Shown: positions 1 through 9,200 of the stretch, in pieces
Numbering within the stretch: position 1 is the stretch's first letter
Layout: the number at the start of each line of letters is the position of its first letter
Assembly: GCA_937885235.1 (NCBI GenBank)
Contig: CAKZZK010000005.1
Span: 1 to 13,412 of the forward strand
Source: an uncultured Treponema sp.
GTDB taxonomy: Bacteria > Spirochaetota > Spirochaetia > Treponematales > Treponemataceae
DNA: 13,412 nt
Direction of reading: 5' to 3'
The notes under the pieces: model-generated
What the model was told of the DNA's origin: nothing
Seen by the model: the letters and a program-made list of their open reading frames with translations, nothing else
Database searches by the model: none
Made by a program: the position numbers and the translations under genes

Positions 1-64
1 CACATTGGGAAGCTTTTTTTTAGCCGAGACCGCTAATACTTTTGAAACTGGCTCACAAGTCGTT

Positions 65-69
65 GGAGG
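65..69 (+). promoter_or_regulatory. Ribosome binding site of the HMA protein gene
   Basis: GGAGG lies five bases before the ATG at 75. It decides the start: an in-frame TTG at 42 would lengthen the protein by 11 residues but has no comparable Shine-Dalgarno sequence in front of it. Confidence 0.75.
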
Positions 70-74
70 ACACT

Positions 75-293
75 ATGGCAGATTCTGCTGTTCAGGAAAG
101 GACAATCAAGGTTGAGGGCATGATGTGCGAGCACTGCGAGGCTCGGGTAAAGAAAGCCCTCGAAGAGCTCAAAGGCATTGTGGAGGCAAGCCCCGACCAC
201 AACAAGGGCGAGGTCCTGCTCAAGTTCACCAAGGATGCAGGCGATGCAAAGCTTGCAAAGGCGGTGGAGAAGGCTGGGTACAAGATGCTGTAA
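75..293 (+). CDS. Heavy-metal-associated (HMA) domain protein, copper chaperone-like
   Basis: This 72-residue cytoplasmic protein is a single HMA (ferredoxin-like) domain of the CopZ/Atx1 type. Such proteins bind a soft metal ion, usually Cu(I), through two cysteines and pass it to a P-type ATPase or regulator. The binding loop reads GMMCEHC, with Cys18 and Cys21 as the ligands in the usual M-x-C-x-x-C motif. The C-terminal KAGYKML matches the family's last strand and loop; a Tyr there is typical of Cu(I) chaperones, whereas zinc-binding HMA domains tend to have Phe. The ATG at 75 is chosen because of its good ribosome binding site. A partner copper ATPase would be expected nearby but would lie left of the window; the next gene on the right is unrelated. 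The HMA assignment is secure, copper specificity is inferred, and MerP-like mercury binding is a less likely alternative. Confidence 0.9.
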   Translation: MADSAVQERTIKVEGMMCEHCEARVKKALEELKGIVEASPDHNKGEVLLKFTKDAGDAKLAKAVEKAGYKML

Positions 294-346
294 GTGGCAG
301 GCTAACATAGTTCCTTTTTACGGCAGGTCAGAAGTCGTTTGCGCTC

Positions 347-375
347 TGGCAATACTGCGCATAATATGCTATAGT
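347..375 (+). promoter_or_regulatory. Possible promoter very close to the hydrolase start
   Basis: A TATAGT -10-like box (370-375) follows a weak TGGCAA -35-like box (347-352) at 17 bp spacing. Transcription from it would begin around 382, almost on the ATG at 384, leaving little or no leader. No clear Shine-Dalgarno sequence is present before that ATG. The boxes were found by eye in a region with several A/T-rich alternatives. Confidence 0.35.
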
Positions 376-383
376 CTTAGAGT

Positions 384-1361
384 ATGAATGCGAACCGTAA
401 AGCTGCTGTAAAGAAAGTGAAGACACTCGTGCTCAGTCCTCTGGGGGAGATTGAACCTTTCCGTGCCAAGATAGAAGAGACGTTTGCCACGGTCTTTCTG
501 CCTAATCACGTGGAGCGGGACCAGCACAGCTACGGCGGCGTTCCCTGCGACATCCTTGTGCCGGAGCTCTATTCTTCCACAAAGCTGATTATTTATGTGC
601 ATGGCGGTTCGTTTGCCGGAGGTTCGCGGGACAGCTACCGGAATTTCTGTTCTTCCTTGGCGCATGATGCTTCGTGCCGTGTCATCGTGCCGGAGTTCCG
701 CCTGCCGCCGACGTATCCGTATCCTGCATCCATAGATGATGTTTACGCAGTCTTTGTCGCTGTCTACCAAGAACAGCTCGTAAACCTGAAGGCGGACAAG
801 GCTGAAATAGTGCTTGCCGCCGACGGCAGCGGGGCGAGCATTGCCATTGCCGTGCTCTTCCGCCTGAGCGAAGCGTATAAGAAAGCCGTGTGCAACCTCC
901 TGCTCTTTTCTCCGTGGCTTGATATGAGTTCTTCCGCCCCGCTCATCAAAAATAAAAAGGCAAGGGACGAGGTTCTCGCCGGAGAGAACCTGCACCGCGC
1001 CGTTGACGTGTACACCTATGCCGCAAACTTTGCGAACCCCCTCGTGTCGCCCCTACAGGCGGTGAAGGAAAAGTTTGAATCCTTCCCCCCTGTGTACATA
1101 CAGATGGGCGGCGCAGAGCTGCTTGTTTCGCAGGCAGAGCAGCTGCGGGACATCGTGCAGTCCGTGGGCGGCACGGTTGAACTGGACCTGTGGCCCAAGA
1201 TGATGTTCCTCTTCCAGATGGCGGACGAGTTCCTGCCGGAGTCTCACCTTGCCATTGAAAAGGTGGGCAAATTCCTCAACAAGCGAGAGGAAAGCGAAAG
1301 CGAGGAAGAGAAGGAAGAACGCAGAAAAATCCTCCGCAAAAACGACATAGTGGTGGACTGA
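384..1361 (+). CDS. Alpha/beta-hydrolase-fold protein (HSL/esterase-like) with degenerate catalytic triad
   Basis: This 325-residue protein has no signal peptide and follows the hormone-sensitive-lipase/acetyl-esterase pattern. It has the strand and oxyanion-hole motif IIYVHGGS (His73-Gly74-Gly75), the FRLPP strand after it, and PPVYIQMGG before the acid site. By eye alignment all three catalytic positions are altered. The nucleophile elbow, normally GDSAGG, reads ADGSGA (Asp147-Gly148-Ser149), putting Gly where Ser belongs. The acid position (G-x-D-E/P-x-L) reads GGAELL, with Ala244. The His position (M-x-H-x-F-Q) reads MMFLFQ, with Phe275. The fold therefore seems kept while ester hydrolysis is probably lost, unless Ser149 serves after a one-residue shift. 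The C-terminus (after about residue 290) is a highly charged tail rich in Glu, Lys and Arg. It is the first gene of an operon, one base from the U32 gene. Substrate or partner is unknown; the start at 384 lacks a clear ribosome binding site. Confidence 0.8.
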   Translation: MNANRKAAVKKVKTLVLSPLGEIEPFRAKIEETFATVFLPNHVERDQHSYGGVPCDILVPELYSSTKLIIYVHGGSFAGGSRDSYRNFCSSLAHDASCRVIVPEFRLPPTYPYPASIDDVYAVFVAVYQEQLVNLKADKAEIVLAADGSGASIAIAVLFRLSEAYKKAVCNLLLFSPWLDMSSSAPLIKNKKARDEVLAGENLHRAVDVYTYAANFANPLVSPLQAVKEKFESFPPVYIQMGGAELLVSQAEQLRDIVQSVGGTVELDLWPKMMFLFQMADEFLPESHLAIEKVGKFLNKREESESEEEKEERRKILRKNDIVVD

Positions 1362-1362
1362 T

Positions 1363-2808
1363 ATGGAACTGCTTTCACCCGCCGGCAATGTTGATAAACT
1401 GCGCTATTGCTATCTGTATGGCGCGGATGCTGCCTATATCGGCTTGAAGAATTTTTCCCTGCGCGTCAAAGCGGACAACTTCTATGAAGACGAATACAAG
1501 GCTGTTCGGGAGCTCAAAAAGCAGTTCCCCGGGCGGCACCTGCACTGTGCGCTGAACATAGCCTTTCACAATGACGAAATAGACAGATTTGTCGAACAGA
1601 TACCCTATTTCAAGCTCTATCCCATCGATGCCTTCATCGTGCAGGATATGGGCATTGTGCCGCTTTTGCAGAAAGAATTTCCCGATGCGGCGCTGCACCT
1701 GTCCACGCAGGCAAGCTGTATGAACCGCGAGGCAGTAAAAGTCTACCGCTCGCTGGGCTTTTCGCGCGTGGTGATGGGGCGGGAAGCCTCGCTTAAAGAG
1801 ATTGCAGAGATAAAGCAGGCTGTGCCTGAGATGGAAATCGAATGCTTTGTGCACGGGGCGATGTGCATAGCCTATGCGGGGCGCTGTCTGATGAGCGCCT
1901 ACCTGAACGGGCGGAGTGCGCAGGAAGGCTTTTGCTCGCATACCTGCCGCTGGGACTACGATGTGCTGTTTGACGGCGCAGAGGCAAAGCGCCTTGCCGA
2001 AAGCGGAGCCCTCGCCCTGCGCGAGCACAAAAGGCCCGATGAATATTTCCCCGTCTACGAGGGAGATAATTTTACCGCCGTGCTTTCCTCAAAAGACCTG
2101 TGCATGGTTGACCACCTTGCAGATTTGAAAAAGGCGGGCATTGACAGCCTGAAAATTGAAGGGCGCATGAAAAGCGTGTATTACGTGGCGCTCATCACCC
2201 GAGCCTACCGCAAGGCGCTCGATGCTTTGGAAGGCAAAATCACAGAGGAAGAGGCGCGGCCTTTTGTCGATGAGCTGTACAAGGTGAGCCATCGCCCGTA
2301 CACAACAGCTTTCTACTATAATAAGGCGGAAGCTGATGTGACGGTGAGCGGGGCAAGCGAAAGCCCCTGCGAGCTTGTGGCAGAAATAGCTGTCCCTCTC
2401 TCCGATGAAGAAGCCGCCACTGTCCTGCGGCGCGGGGAGGAGCTTTTACAGCGCAGGGAGGCGGAGTATGCCGCACTCGTACCGCAGGCAAAGCGTGCCT
2501 ATGACGAGCGGGTAAAAAAGCAGCCAGACCGCTATCTGCCCCCTGTGCAGGCAAAGGCTGGCTGGCAGATGTACTCCCTCAAAGCCCTCAATATGATAGA
2601 TATGACTGATGCGTCTGCCCTTCTGGAGCTTGTTTCGCCGGACATTGTTGCAGAGCCCATGCCGCACGGTGACTGGGAGCTGGTAAACCCGAACACGGGA
2701 GAGCTTTACCGCTGGTGCTGTGACGGGCATCCCTGCGTCATCTACACTGCCCGAAAGCTCTGCGAGGGCAGCCTGCTGAGGACGGCGGAGTGGAGGCGCA
2801 ATGAATAG
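1363..2808 (+). CDS. Peptidase U32 family protein, TrhP/YegQ-like RNA hydroxylation protein
   Basis: This 481-residue cytoplasmic protein belongs to family U32. Despite its peptidase name, characterised members TrhP (YegQ) and RlhA (YdcP) act in prephenate-dependent hydroxylation of tRNA U34 or of 23S rRNA. The N-terminus MELLSPAGNVDKL is the family's opening. HLSTQAS (residues 112-118) follows, then the U32 signature ECFVHGAMC...GRCLMS (160-178). Cys168, Cys175, Cys191 and Cys195 form the conserved cysteine set thought to hold an iron-sulfur cluster. SSKDLC (242-247) and LKIEGRMKS (263-271) complete the core, and a divergent C-terminal domain follows. Length fits the shorter TrhP type (about 450 residues) rather than RlhA (about 650). 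The ATG is one base after the preceding stop, with GGTGG six bases upstream, so translation is probably coupled. Family membership is near certain; the exact RNA target is inferred. Confidence 0.93.
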   Translation: MELLSPAGNVDKLRYCYLYGADAAYIGLKNFSLRVKADNFYEDEYKAVRELKKQFPGRHLHCALNIAFHNDEIDRFVEQIPYFKLYPIDAFIVQDMGIVPLLQKEFPDAALHLSTQASCMNREAVKVYRSLGFSRVVMGREASLKEIAEIKQAVPEMEIECFVHGAMCIAYAGRCLMSAYLNGRSAQEGFCSHTCRWDYDVLFDGAEAKRLAESGALALREHKRPDEYFPVYEGDNFTAVLSSKDLCMVDHLADLKKAGIDSLKIEGRMKSVYYVALITRAYRKALDALEGKITEEEARPFVDELYKVSHRPYTTAFYYNKAEADVTVSGASESPCELVAEIAVPLSDEEAATVLRRGEELLQRREAEYAALVPQAKRAYDERVKKQPDRYLPPVQAKAGWQMYSLKALNMIDMTDASALLELVSPDIVAEPMPHGDWELVNPNTGELYRWCCDGHPCVIYTARKLCEGSLLRTAEWRRNE

Positions 2809-3202
2809 CCGCGCGGCGTTGCTTTTGCTGTTTTCTTTTATTATAATGTCTTTTGTCTGCGTCTGCTGCAAAAAGCGGCAGCCCGTCGCCGAGTGGTATG
2901 AGTACTACGAGGCTGAACACGATGTGCGGGCCTACGTGAGCAACAGCGAGGAAGCCTTGCACGTAGTGCTGTGCCTGTATGTTTCGGAGATAGACAGCAA
3001 CTGCAGCCTGCGTTTAGACCATGCCTGTACGGCGGCACAGTTTACGGAACTGCGCCAGCGTCTTGAACAAAGGGGCGTTGAATACCGTTCCCCCGTTGCT
3101 GAGCCAGACACGGAAGGCTACCCCGACCTGTCCCCGTACATCCCCTTCGTCTTGTCCAGCGATGAGCGCCATGAGATATGGCGGGAACTGGGGCTGGAAT
3201 AA
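2801..3202 (+). CDS. Small uncharacterised probable lipoprotein
   Basis: I do not recognise this 133-residue protein. It begins with Met-Asn-Ser-Arg and a hydrophobic stretch (residues 5-22) ending in a cysteine cluster, Cys20, Cys22 and Cys23, followed at once by Lys-Lys-Arg. That looks like a signal peptide with a loose spirochaetal lipobox (SFVC or VCVC), making it a likely envelope lipoprotein; a single membrane anchor is the alternative. The rest is acidic and soluble-looking, with two more cysteines (in DSNCSL and DHACTA) that could form a disulfide outside the cytoplasm. Its ATG lies inside the end of the U32 gene (8 bp overlap) with GGAGG four bases upstream, so it is the third gene of that operon and is translationally coupled. 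No function can be assigned from sequence. Confidence 0.75.
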   Translation: MNSRAALLLLFSFIIMSFVCVCCKKRQPVAEWYEYYEAEHDVRAYVSNSEEALHVVLCLYVSEIDSNCSLRLDHACTAAQFTELRQRLEQRGVEYRSPVAEPDTEGYPDLSPYIPFVLSSDERHEIWRELGLE

Positions 3203-3217
3203 ACTGTTTTTTGTAAC

Positions 3218-3234
3218 CAGATAGCGTCTATCTG
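3218..3234. repeat. Perfect 7-bp dyad in the spacer before the macroglobulin gene
   Basis: CAGATAG and CTATCTG form a perfect inverted repeat around a CGT centre. TGTTTT follows on the plus strand, so it could be a weak terminator for the upstream operon. It could equally be an operator, because the heptamer TTGTAAC occurs directly before it (3211-3217) and again after it (3245-3251). The stem has only three G/C pairs, which weakens the terminator reading. The remaining spacer (3203-3274) holds the macroglobulin ribosome binding site and no clear sigma-70 promoter. Confidence 0.5.
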
Positions 3235-3274
3235 TGTTTTAAGATTGTAACAAACTATTAGCAAGGCGGTGTTT

Positions 3275-6200
3275 ATGTCAAAAAAGACATCCTGTTTTTC
3301 TAAATTTATGATTTTGTCAGCCTTTGCTGCTGCGGCGGCAACGGTTCCCGCAGAGACGGTGGCGGAGAAGGATTTCCACGTTATCAATATGACGCCGCAG
3401 AATGAGCTGCCTTCGCAGGTGAAATATCCTGCCATACAGGTGCAGTTCTCCGAGCCGGTGGTAGCGCTCAAAGAGCTTGGCAAACCAAGCAATAGCTCTG
3501 ACGTGCTGAGCATTACGCCCCCGCTCAAAGGGGTATACCGCTGGTATGGCACGAGCATTCTGAGCTTTGAAAGCTCTGACGAGGCAATTCCGCAGAAAGA
3601 ATACACCGTGACGGTGAACAAAGACCTTCGTTCCGTCAAGGGCAAACAGATTACGGGGGATTTGAGCTTCCGCTTCCATACCGAGGAACTCAAGATTACG
3701 CGCATACAGCCCGGTTACGGCGAAGTGCTGGAAAAGCATACAGTCAACTCAGACAGCGTGCCCCCGTCCATTGCCGAAGACATCGCCGTGTACTTCAACG
3801 CGCCGGTGAATGCCGCTGTGGTCAAAGAGGGCATCCGCGTATTCGCGGGCAACAGCGCACTTCCCTTTGAGGCGGCGCAGGAAGATAAAAACATCGTGCG
3901 CCTCTCCTTGCAGCAGCGTCCGCCGGAGGATACCGACATCCGCATCGTGCTTGCAAAGGGCTCGATGGCTGACAGGGACTGCTATCCCACATCGGCAGAC
4001 AGAGAGAAAAAATTCCACACGCTCGTCAAATTCGCCATCAAGAGCATCAATGAAAATCCCTCTTGGTACGCGAACGAATACAGCAATCCCATCACGCTTT
4101 ATTTTACGTCCCCGCTCAAGCAGGACAGCGAGGCGGAACTCGCTACGCATATCAAGAGCAGTCTGGGAACGGCAATCACTGCTGACAACCTGAAGCTCAA
4201 CGAGCAGCTGCTGATAGTCTACGGGCTTCCCGTCACCTACAATACGACATACACACTTTCCGTTGATTCCGGCGTAAGCGATGTATATGGAAGAAAACTT
4301 GACAAAGACTACAGCTACACGATTACGGTGCCCCCTGCCCGCAGCTATGCGCGTTTTGCCAATTCCGGCTTTGTGGAGCTGGAATCCCAGTTTCCGCCCG
4401 CCATTGTCTTTGAGCATCAGAACATCAAGGCGGGCTCAAAGTATGCCGTTGAGCCGCTTACGCTTGCGGACGGTTCGCCGAGCATCCTGAAGGGAGCGAG
4501 CTTCTCTCTGGACCCTGCAAAGATTGAGCAGGACAAAAAAATCAGAGAGCGCATTGACCTTTCGCCATATCTGCAAAGCGTGAACGGTGAATACAGGGGT
4601 GCGGTCCGCTTTACTTCGGATATCGTCTACGAATACTCTTGGACTGACTGGCGCACCAAGGAAAAGCAGACCCAGCAGCACAATATTACGAACGAGCAGG
4701 TCATACAGGTGACGAACCTCGGCGTTACGACCCGCTACGCCTATAATCGCGCCGTCGTGCTCGTGACGGATTTGAAGACCGGCAAGGCAGTGCCCGGCGC
4801 AACGGTGAGCGCGTTCACTGTTCCTGTTGATGCCTCCTTTGCGGACAGGCTTACGGGAACGCTTGCCGCTTCCGGCTCAGCAAAGAAGGGCTTTCCTGTC
4901 TACAGCACTGCCGTTACAAATAAGGATGGCATTGCGGAGCTTGCCTTTGAGCCGCGGCAGCTGAAAGGCATAGGCTATAACGAGCAGTTCTTCTTTGAGG
5001 CAAAGACGGCGGATGACCGCGTGCGCTTTGCCCCCGGTTCAAACTTTGTGCGCATCATACGGAGCTATGCATCCTCCGGCAGCTCCATTGCCACTGCGGA
5101 AGACCCGCAGATGGTGGCGCTTGTCTTTAGCGACCGCGGGCTCTATAAGCCGGGCGAAACTGTGACCTACCGCGTCATTGACCGCAACCTGGTGAACGGC
5201 GAATACAAGACCGTTTCAGGCGAGGAAGCGAACTACACGGTTGAGTTCAAGGACAACTCGTGGCGGAACAGCAAGACCTACTACAGCGACAAGGGAAAGC
5301 TTTCCGCAAACGGCGGTGCTTCCGGCAGCTTCACTATTCCCTCAGACTTAAAGCCGGGAACATACCAGCTGTATTACACGCGCACTTGCAACGGGAACTC
5401 TGTTACCCAAACCTGCGACATACAGGTGCAGTTCTTTGAAAAGCTCCGCTTCGAGGCGCATGCCTCCATCCCTGAGGGCACGTATTACCGCGGGGACGGC
5501 ATAACGGCGGAAATCAGCGCGAATTACCTTGGCGGCGGCAGCATGTCTGACAGTACGTTCACAGCCCGCTGGACGAGCGAGGCGGCAAGCTTTAGACCTG
5601 TAGCTAAGGCATACAAAGACTACCGCTTTGGTCCCGTCAGCGGCACATACTACGGTCAAAAGTCCCTCGGCAACGACAAGGGTGCGCTCGATGCTGATGG
5701 CAAGGCGAGCACTTCCCAGACGACGGAAGAGGATTTTGCCGGAACGCCTAGGACTTACCGCATGGAAGCGCAGGTGGTGGATAGCGGCAATCAGGCAGTG
5801 AGCACTAGTGCGAGCGTGCTTGTGCACCCTGCGCGCTTCTACCTTGGCATCAGCGGCAGCAAGAACAAGAACGGCTTCCCCAAGAAGGGCGAGACGCTGA
5901 ACTTTGACTACATCACGCTTACTCCTGCGGAAAAGGCTCCCGCCGCAACAGACCTGCCCAAGGGCAAGGAGGCAAAGCTCACGCTCCAGAGGGAAAACTG
6001 GAAGCGCGTGCAGCACATTTCCGAAAACGGCTATGTCTATACGGACTACGAAAAGGAGATGATCACCGAGGAAGAGCGGACTGTCCCCCTGCCTTCTGGC
6101 GGCAAGGTGCTTTCGCTTTCTGTGACTCCGCCTGAGGGTGGGGCGTATATCCTGCGCCTTGAGACAAAGGATGCAAGCGATAATCCCGTCATCACCGAAA

Positions 6201-9200
6201 CGACCTTCTATGTGACGAGCAGCGACTGGTACTGGCGCAATGGTGACGGTCAGGAGATAAAGCTTACCCCCGACAAGGAAAGCTACGAGGTTGGTGACAC
6301 CGCGCAGATTATGTTCCAGAGCGAGCTGCCCAAGGGCAAGTATCTGCTCTCGGTCGAGCGCGAGGGCATTGTGTCCGAAAAGGTGCTCGATGTTGACGCG
6401 CCTACATCCGTCGTCAATGTGAAGATTGAAAAGGACTTTGTGCCCGTCATCTATGTGGCTCTCTCATCTTTCTCCGTGCGGGGCGAAGGGGATCCTGCAA
6501 AGCGCACCAGCTCTGCCGATCTGGACAAGCCAAAGAGCTATTTTGGCGTTACCGCGCTTACGGTGAGCTCCAAGGCAAAGCGTTTTGACATTTCAATCAA
6601 GACGGACAAGCCCTCGTACCAGCCGGGAGAAAAGGCAAAGATTACCCTGCAGGCAACGCGCGATGGCAAGGCTGTGCCCGGTGCGGAGATCACCTTCCTC
6701 GCTGTTGACCGCGGCGTGCTTGATCTGATCAATTACCATGTGGAAGACCCCGTGGATTACTTCTATGCGCAGTACCGCTTCCCCAACTACGCCAGAGGCG
6801 GCGATTCCCGCTCGTTGCTCATAGCGCAGGCTCAGGAGGTTGAAGAGGCAGAAGAGGAAGCCGTGCTGTATGATACTGGCTCTACTGCTTCTGTGCGTAT
6901 GTTCAAGAGTATGGCGGTGAACGGAGCCGCAATGGATGATATGGAAGCACCCGTGGCTGCCATGGGCGTTACCACTGACGATGACTCTGAAGCAGACATG
7001 AAGGTGCGGAAGAACTTTGCTTCAACGGCAGCCTTTGCTCCCGCCCTCGTCACCGACAAGAAAGGCAAGGTGACGTATACCTTTACGGTGCCTGATTCCC
7101 TCACCGCCTACCGCCTGACAGCCGTGGGTATGCAGGGAGATACCTTTGCCCTGAGTGAGGACGAGATGCAGGTGGCGGAACCGATTTCCGTGCGCCCCGT
7201 GCTTCCCCGCGAGCTGCGCCTTGATGACAAGGGCGAGCTTGGCGTGACCATCTCAAACATAGGCAAGAAATCTCAGAAGGTGACGATAGACCTCGCGCTT
7301 TTTGAAGGCATTGAAAAGACCGGCGAGGTGCAGGACAAGAACGCCGTGCAGAAGCTTCCCGGCAAGGCGGCGGTGATTGGCAAGGCAAGCAAGAAAATCT
7401 CTGTAGGCGGGCAGAAGACAAACGCCCTCATGTTCAACGTGCAGGCGCTTGAACCCGGCTGGATTACAGTTGAATTTACCGTGCGGAGCAAAGAGGTAAA
7501 CGAGAAGATTGTGCTGCCGCTCCAGATAGAAAAGCCGTACATCTTTGAGACTGTGACCACGACGGGCAGTGTGCGCGAAGCCGGTGATGGGCAGGAAAAG
7601 ATTGTCCTGCCGGGCGGAGCCGAGGACGGACGCGGCAGCCTCTATGTGCAGCTTGACCCCACAAGGCTCGGCGTGCTGCGCGAGGCAGTGAACTATGTGT
7701 TCCATTATCCTTATGGCTGCATGGAACAGCGTTCTGCGGCGGTGCTGCCCCTCGTTGCCTTTGGCGACTACATAAAAGTTTTTGGACTCAACAGCGAGGT
7801 GAAATATCCCAAGGGTGTTGCCGAGCAGGAAATCCGCTCCTGGGCACCTGTACAGCGCAGCGATGGCGGCTTCCCCTACTGGCCTGACGGCAGCGAGAGC
7901 AGCGCGTATGTGTCCATGCGCATTGCGGAAATCATTGCGCTTGCAGAGCAGAACGGCGTGCCCGTCGGCAAGATAAACAAGGCGAAGCTTGCCTCCTACC
8001 TCGTGAGGGAAGCGGACAAGATGAGCGGCAGTGCGAGCGGCAGCTCTGCATGGGGACTGTATTACGCGGCTTATGCTTATTATGCGGCGCAGCGCATAGG
8101 AGGCACTGTGAGCGAAGCTGTGCTTTCTGACATTGTTTCCGCTGAGAATGCGGATGTGGAAGCGCTTGCGCTCTGCGGTCTCTGTTACCTGAACATGGGT
8201 AAAAGAGAGCAGGCCCAGGAAGTGGCACAAATGCTCCGCCGCTTTACGCGCCTGACCACCCGCGGCATTGACATTACGCCGAAATCCGGCAGGCATTACT
8301 GGTGCTTCTTCAACGGGGACGCGGAAAGCTACGCACTTTTCCTGCAGCTCTTTACGCAGCTGTACACGGAGGACGATATCAACCAGCACCTTGTCTGGGA
8401 GCTGCTTAAATTGCAGAAGGCTCGGAAAGGTTACTGGCAGTCAACGGCGCTGACAAGCCGTGTGCTGATTGCCCTGAACGACTACATCAAGTCGAACAGG
8501 CTTGAATCGCTGAACTTTACGGCGGAAGTGCTGCTCAACGGCAGGAAATTGCTTGACGGCAGCTTTAGCGGTGTGGCGGCGGAAGCTGTGGAAAAGGAGC
8601 TTGACTTTGGCGACAAGGCGCTTGCTGATATGCCTAAGGACAAAGAGCTTGACCTGTCTTTTGCAAAGCAGGGCAGCGGCGCTCTTTATTACACTGCTTC
8701 TATGCGCTACGCCATCCCTGCCGCAAAGCAGGAAGCGAGGGATGAAGGCATCTGCATCTACACGGAGATTTTCGATGTGGAGACGGGCAAGGAAGTGACA
8801 GGCAGCAAGCTTGAAGCGGGCAAGACCTACCGCGAGAAGGTGCACATTTCTTCTGTCATCGACAACGAATATGTGGCGCTCCGCGCTCCTGTCCCCGCAG
8901 GTTGCGAGATTCTGAACTCTGCTTTCGTCACGACGGGTACCCTGCAGCCTTCCCCTGAGGAAGAAGCGCAGAAGAAGGCCAATCCGTGGTACTGGAACCG
9001 CAACGCAGGGCTGTCCTACAAGGGCATCTATGACGCGGAGGTGCAGTACTTCTGGAACTACTTCCCGCGCGGCAGCCAGACGGTTGAATTCCAGTTCCGC
9101 GCCACTCGCAAGGGCGAATACGGCACTCCGTGTACCACCGCTGAGTGCATGTACGAGGAAGAAATCTTCGGCCGCTCTGACGGCAAAGTGTGGACTATAG

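Noticed and set aside
14..21. A run of eight T near the left edge, as from a terminator
   Set aside because: Only 13 bases precede it in the window and no complete hairpin can be drawn, so an upstream terminator cannot be claimed.
42..74. A TTG start giving an 83-residue version of the HMA protein
   Set aside because: There is no ribosome binding site before it, while GGAGG precedes the ATG at 75 at good spacing.
369..995. A 208-codon minus-strand frame opposite the hydrolase gene
   Set aside because: It is antisense to a protein with clear fold motifs, has no domain of its own, and starts inside the plus-strand gene.
1375..2028. A 217-codon minus-strand frame opposite the U32 gene
   Set aside because: It is antisense to the conserved U32 core including its cysteine motif, and no protein family is seen.
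3269..3274. A GTG start two codons before the chosen macroglobulin ATG
   Set aside because: It lies within or directly against the purine-rich ribosome binding site, and the ATG at 3275 has proper spacing and begins a standard signal peptide.
5348..6016. A 222-codon minus-strand frame inside the macroglobulin gene
   Set aside because: It is an antisense shadow with no signal, motif or ribosome binding site.
7253..8389. A 378-codon open frame on the minus strand inside the macroglobulin gene
   Set aside because: It lies fully antisense to conserved A2M domains including the thioester, has no recognisable motif, and is explained by the G/C-rich third positions of the real gene.
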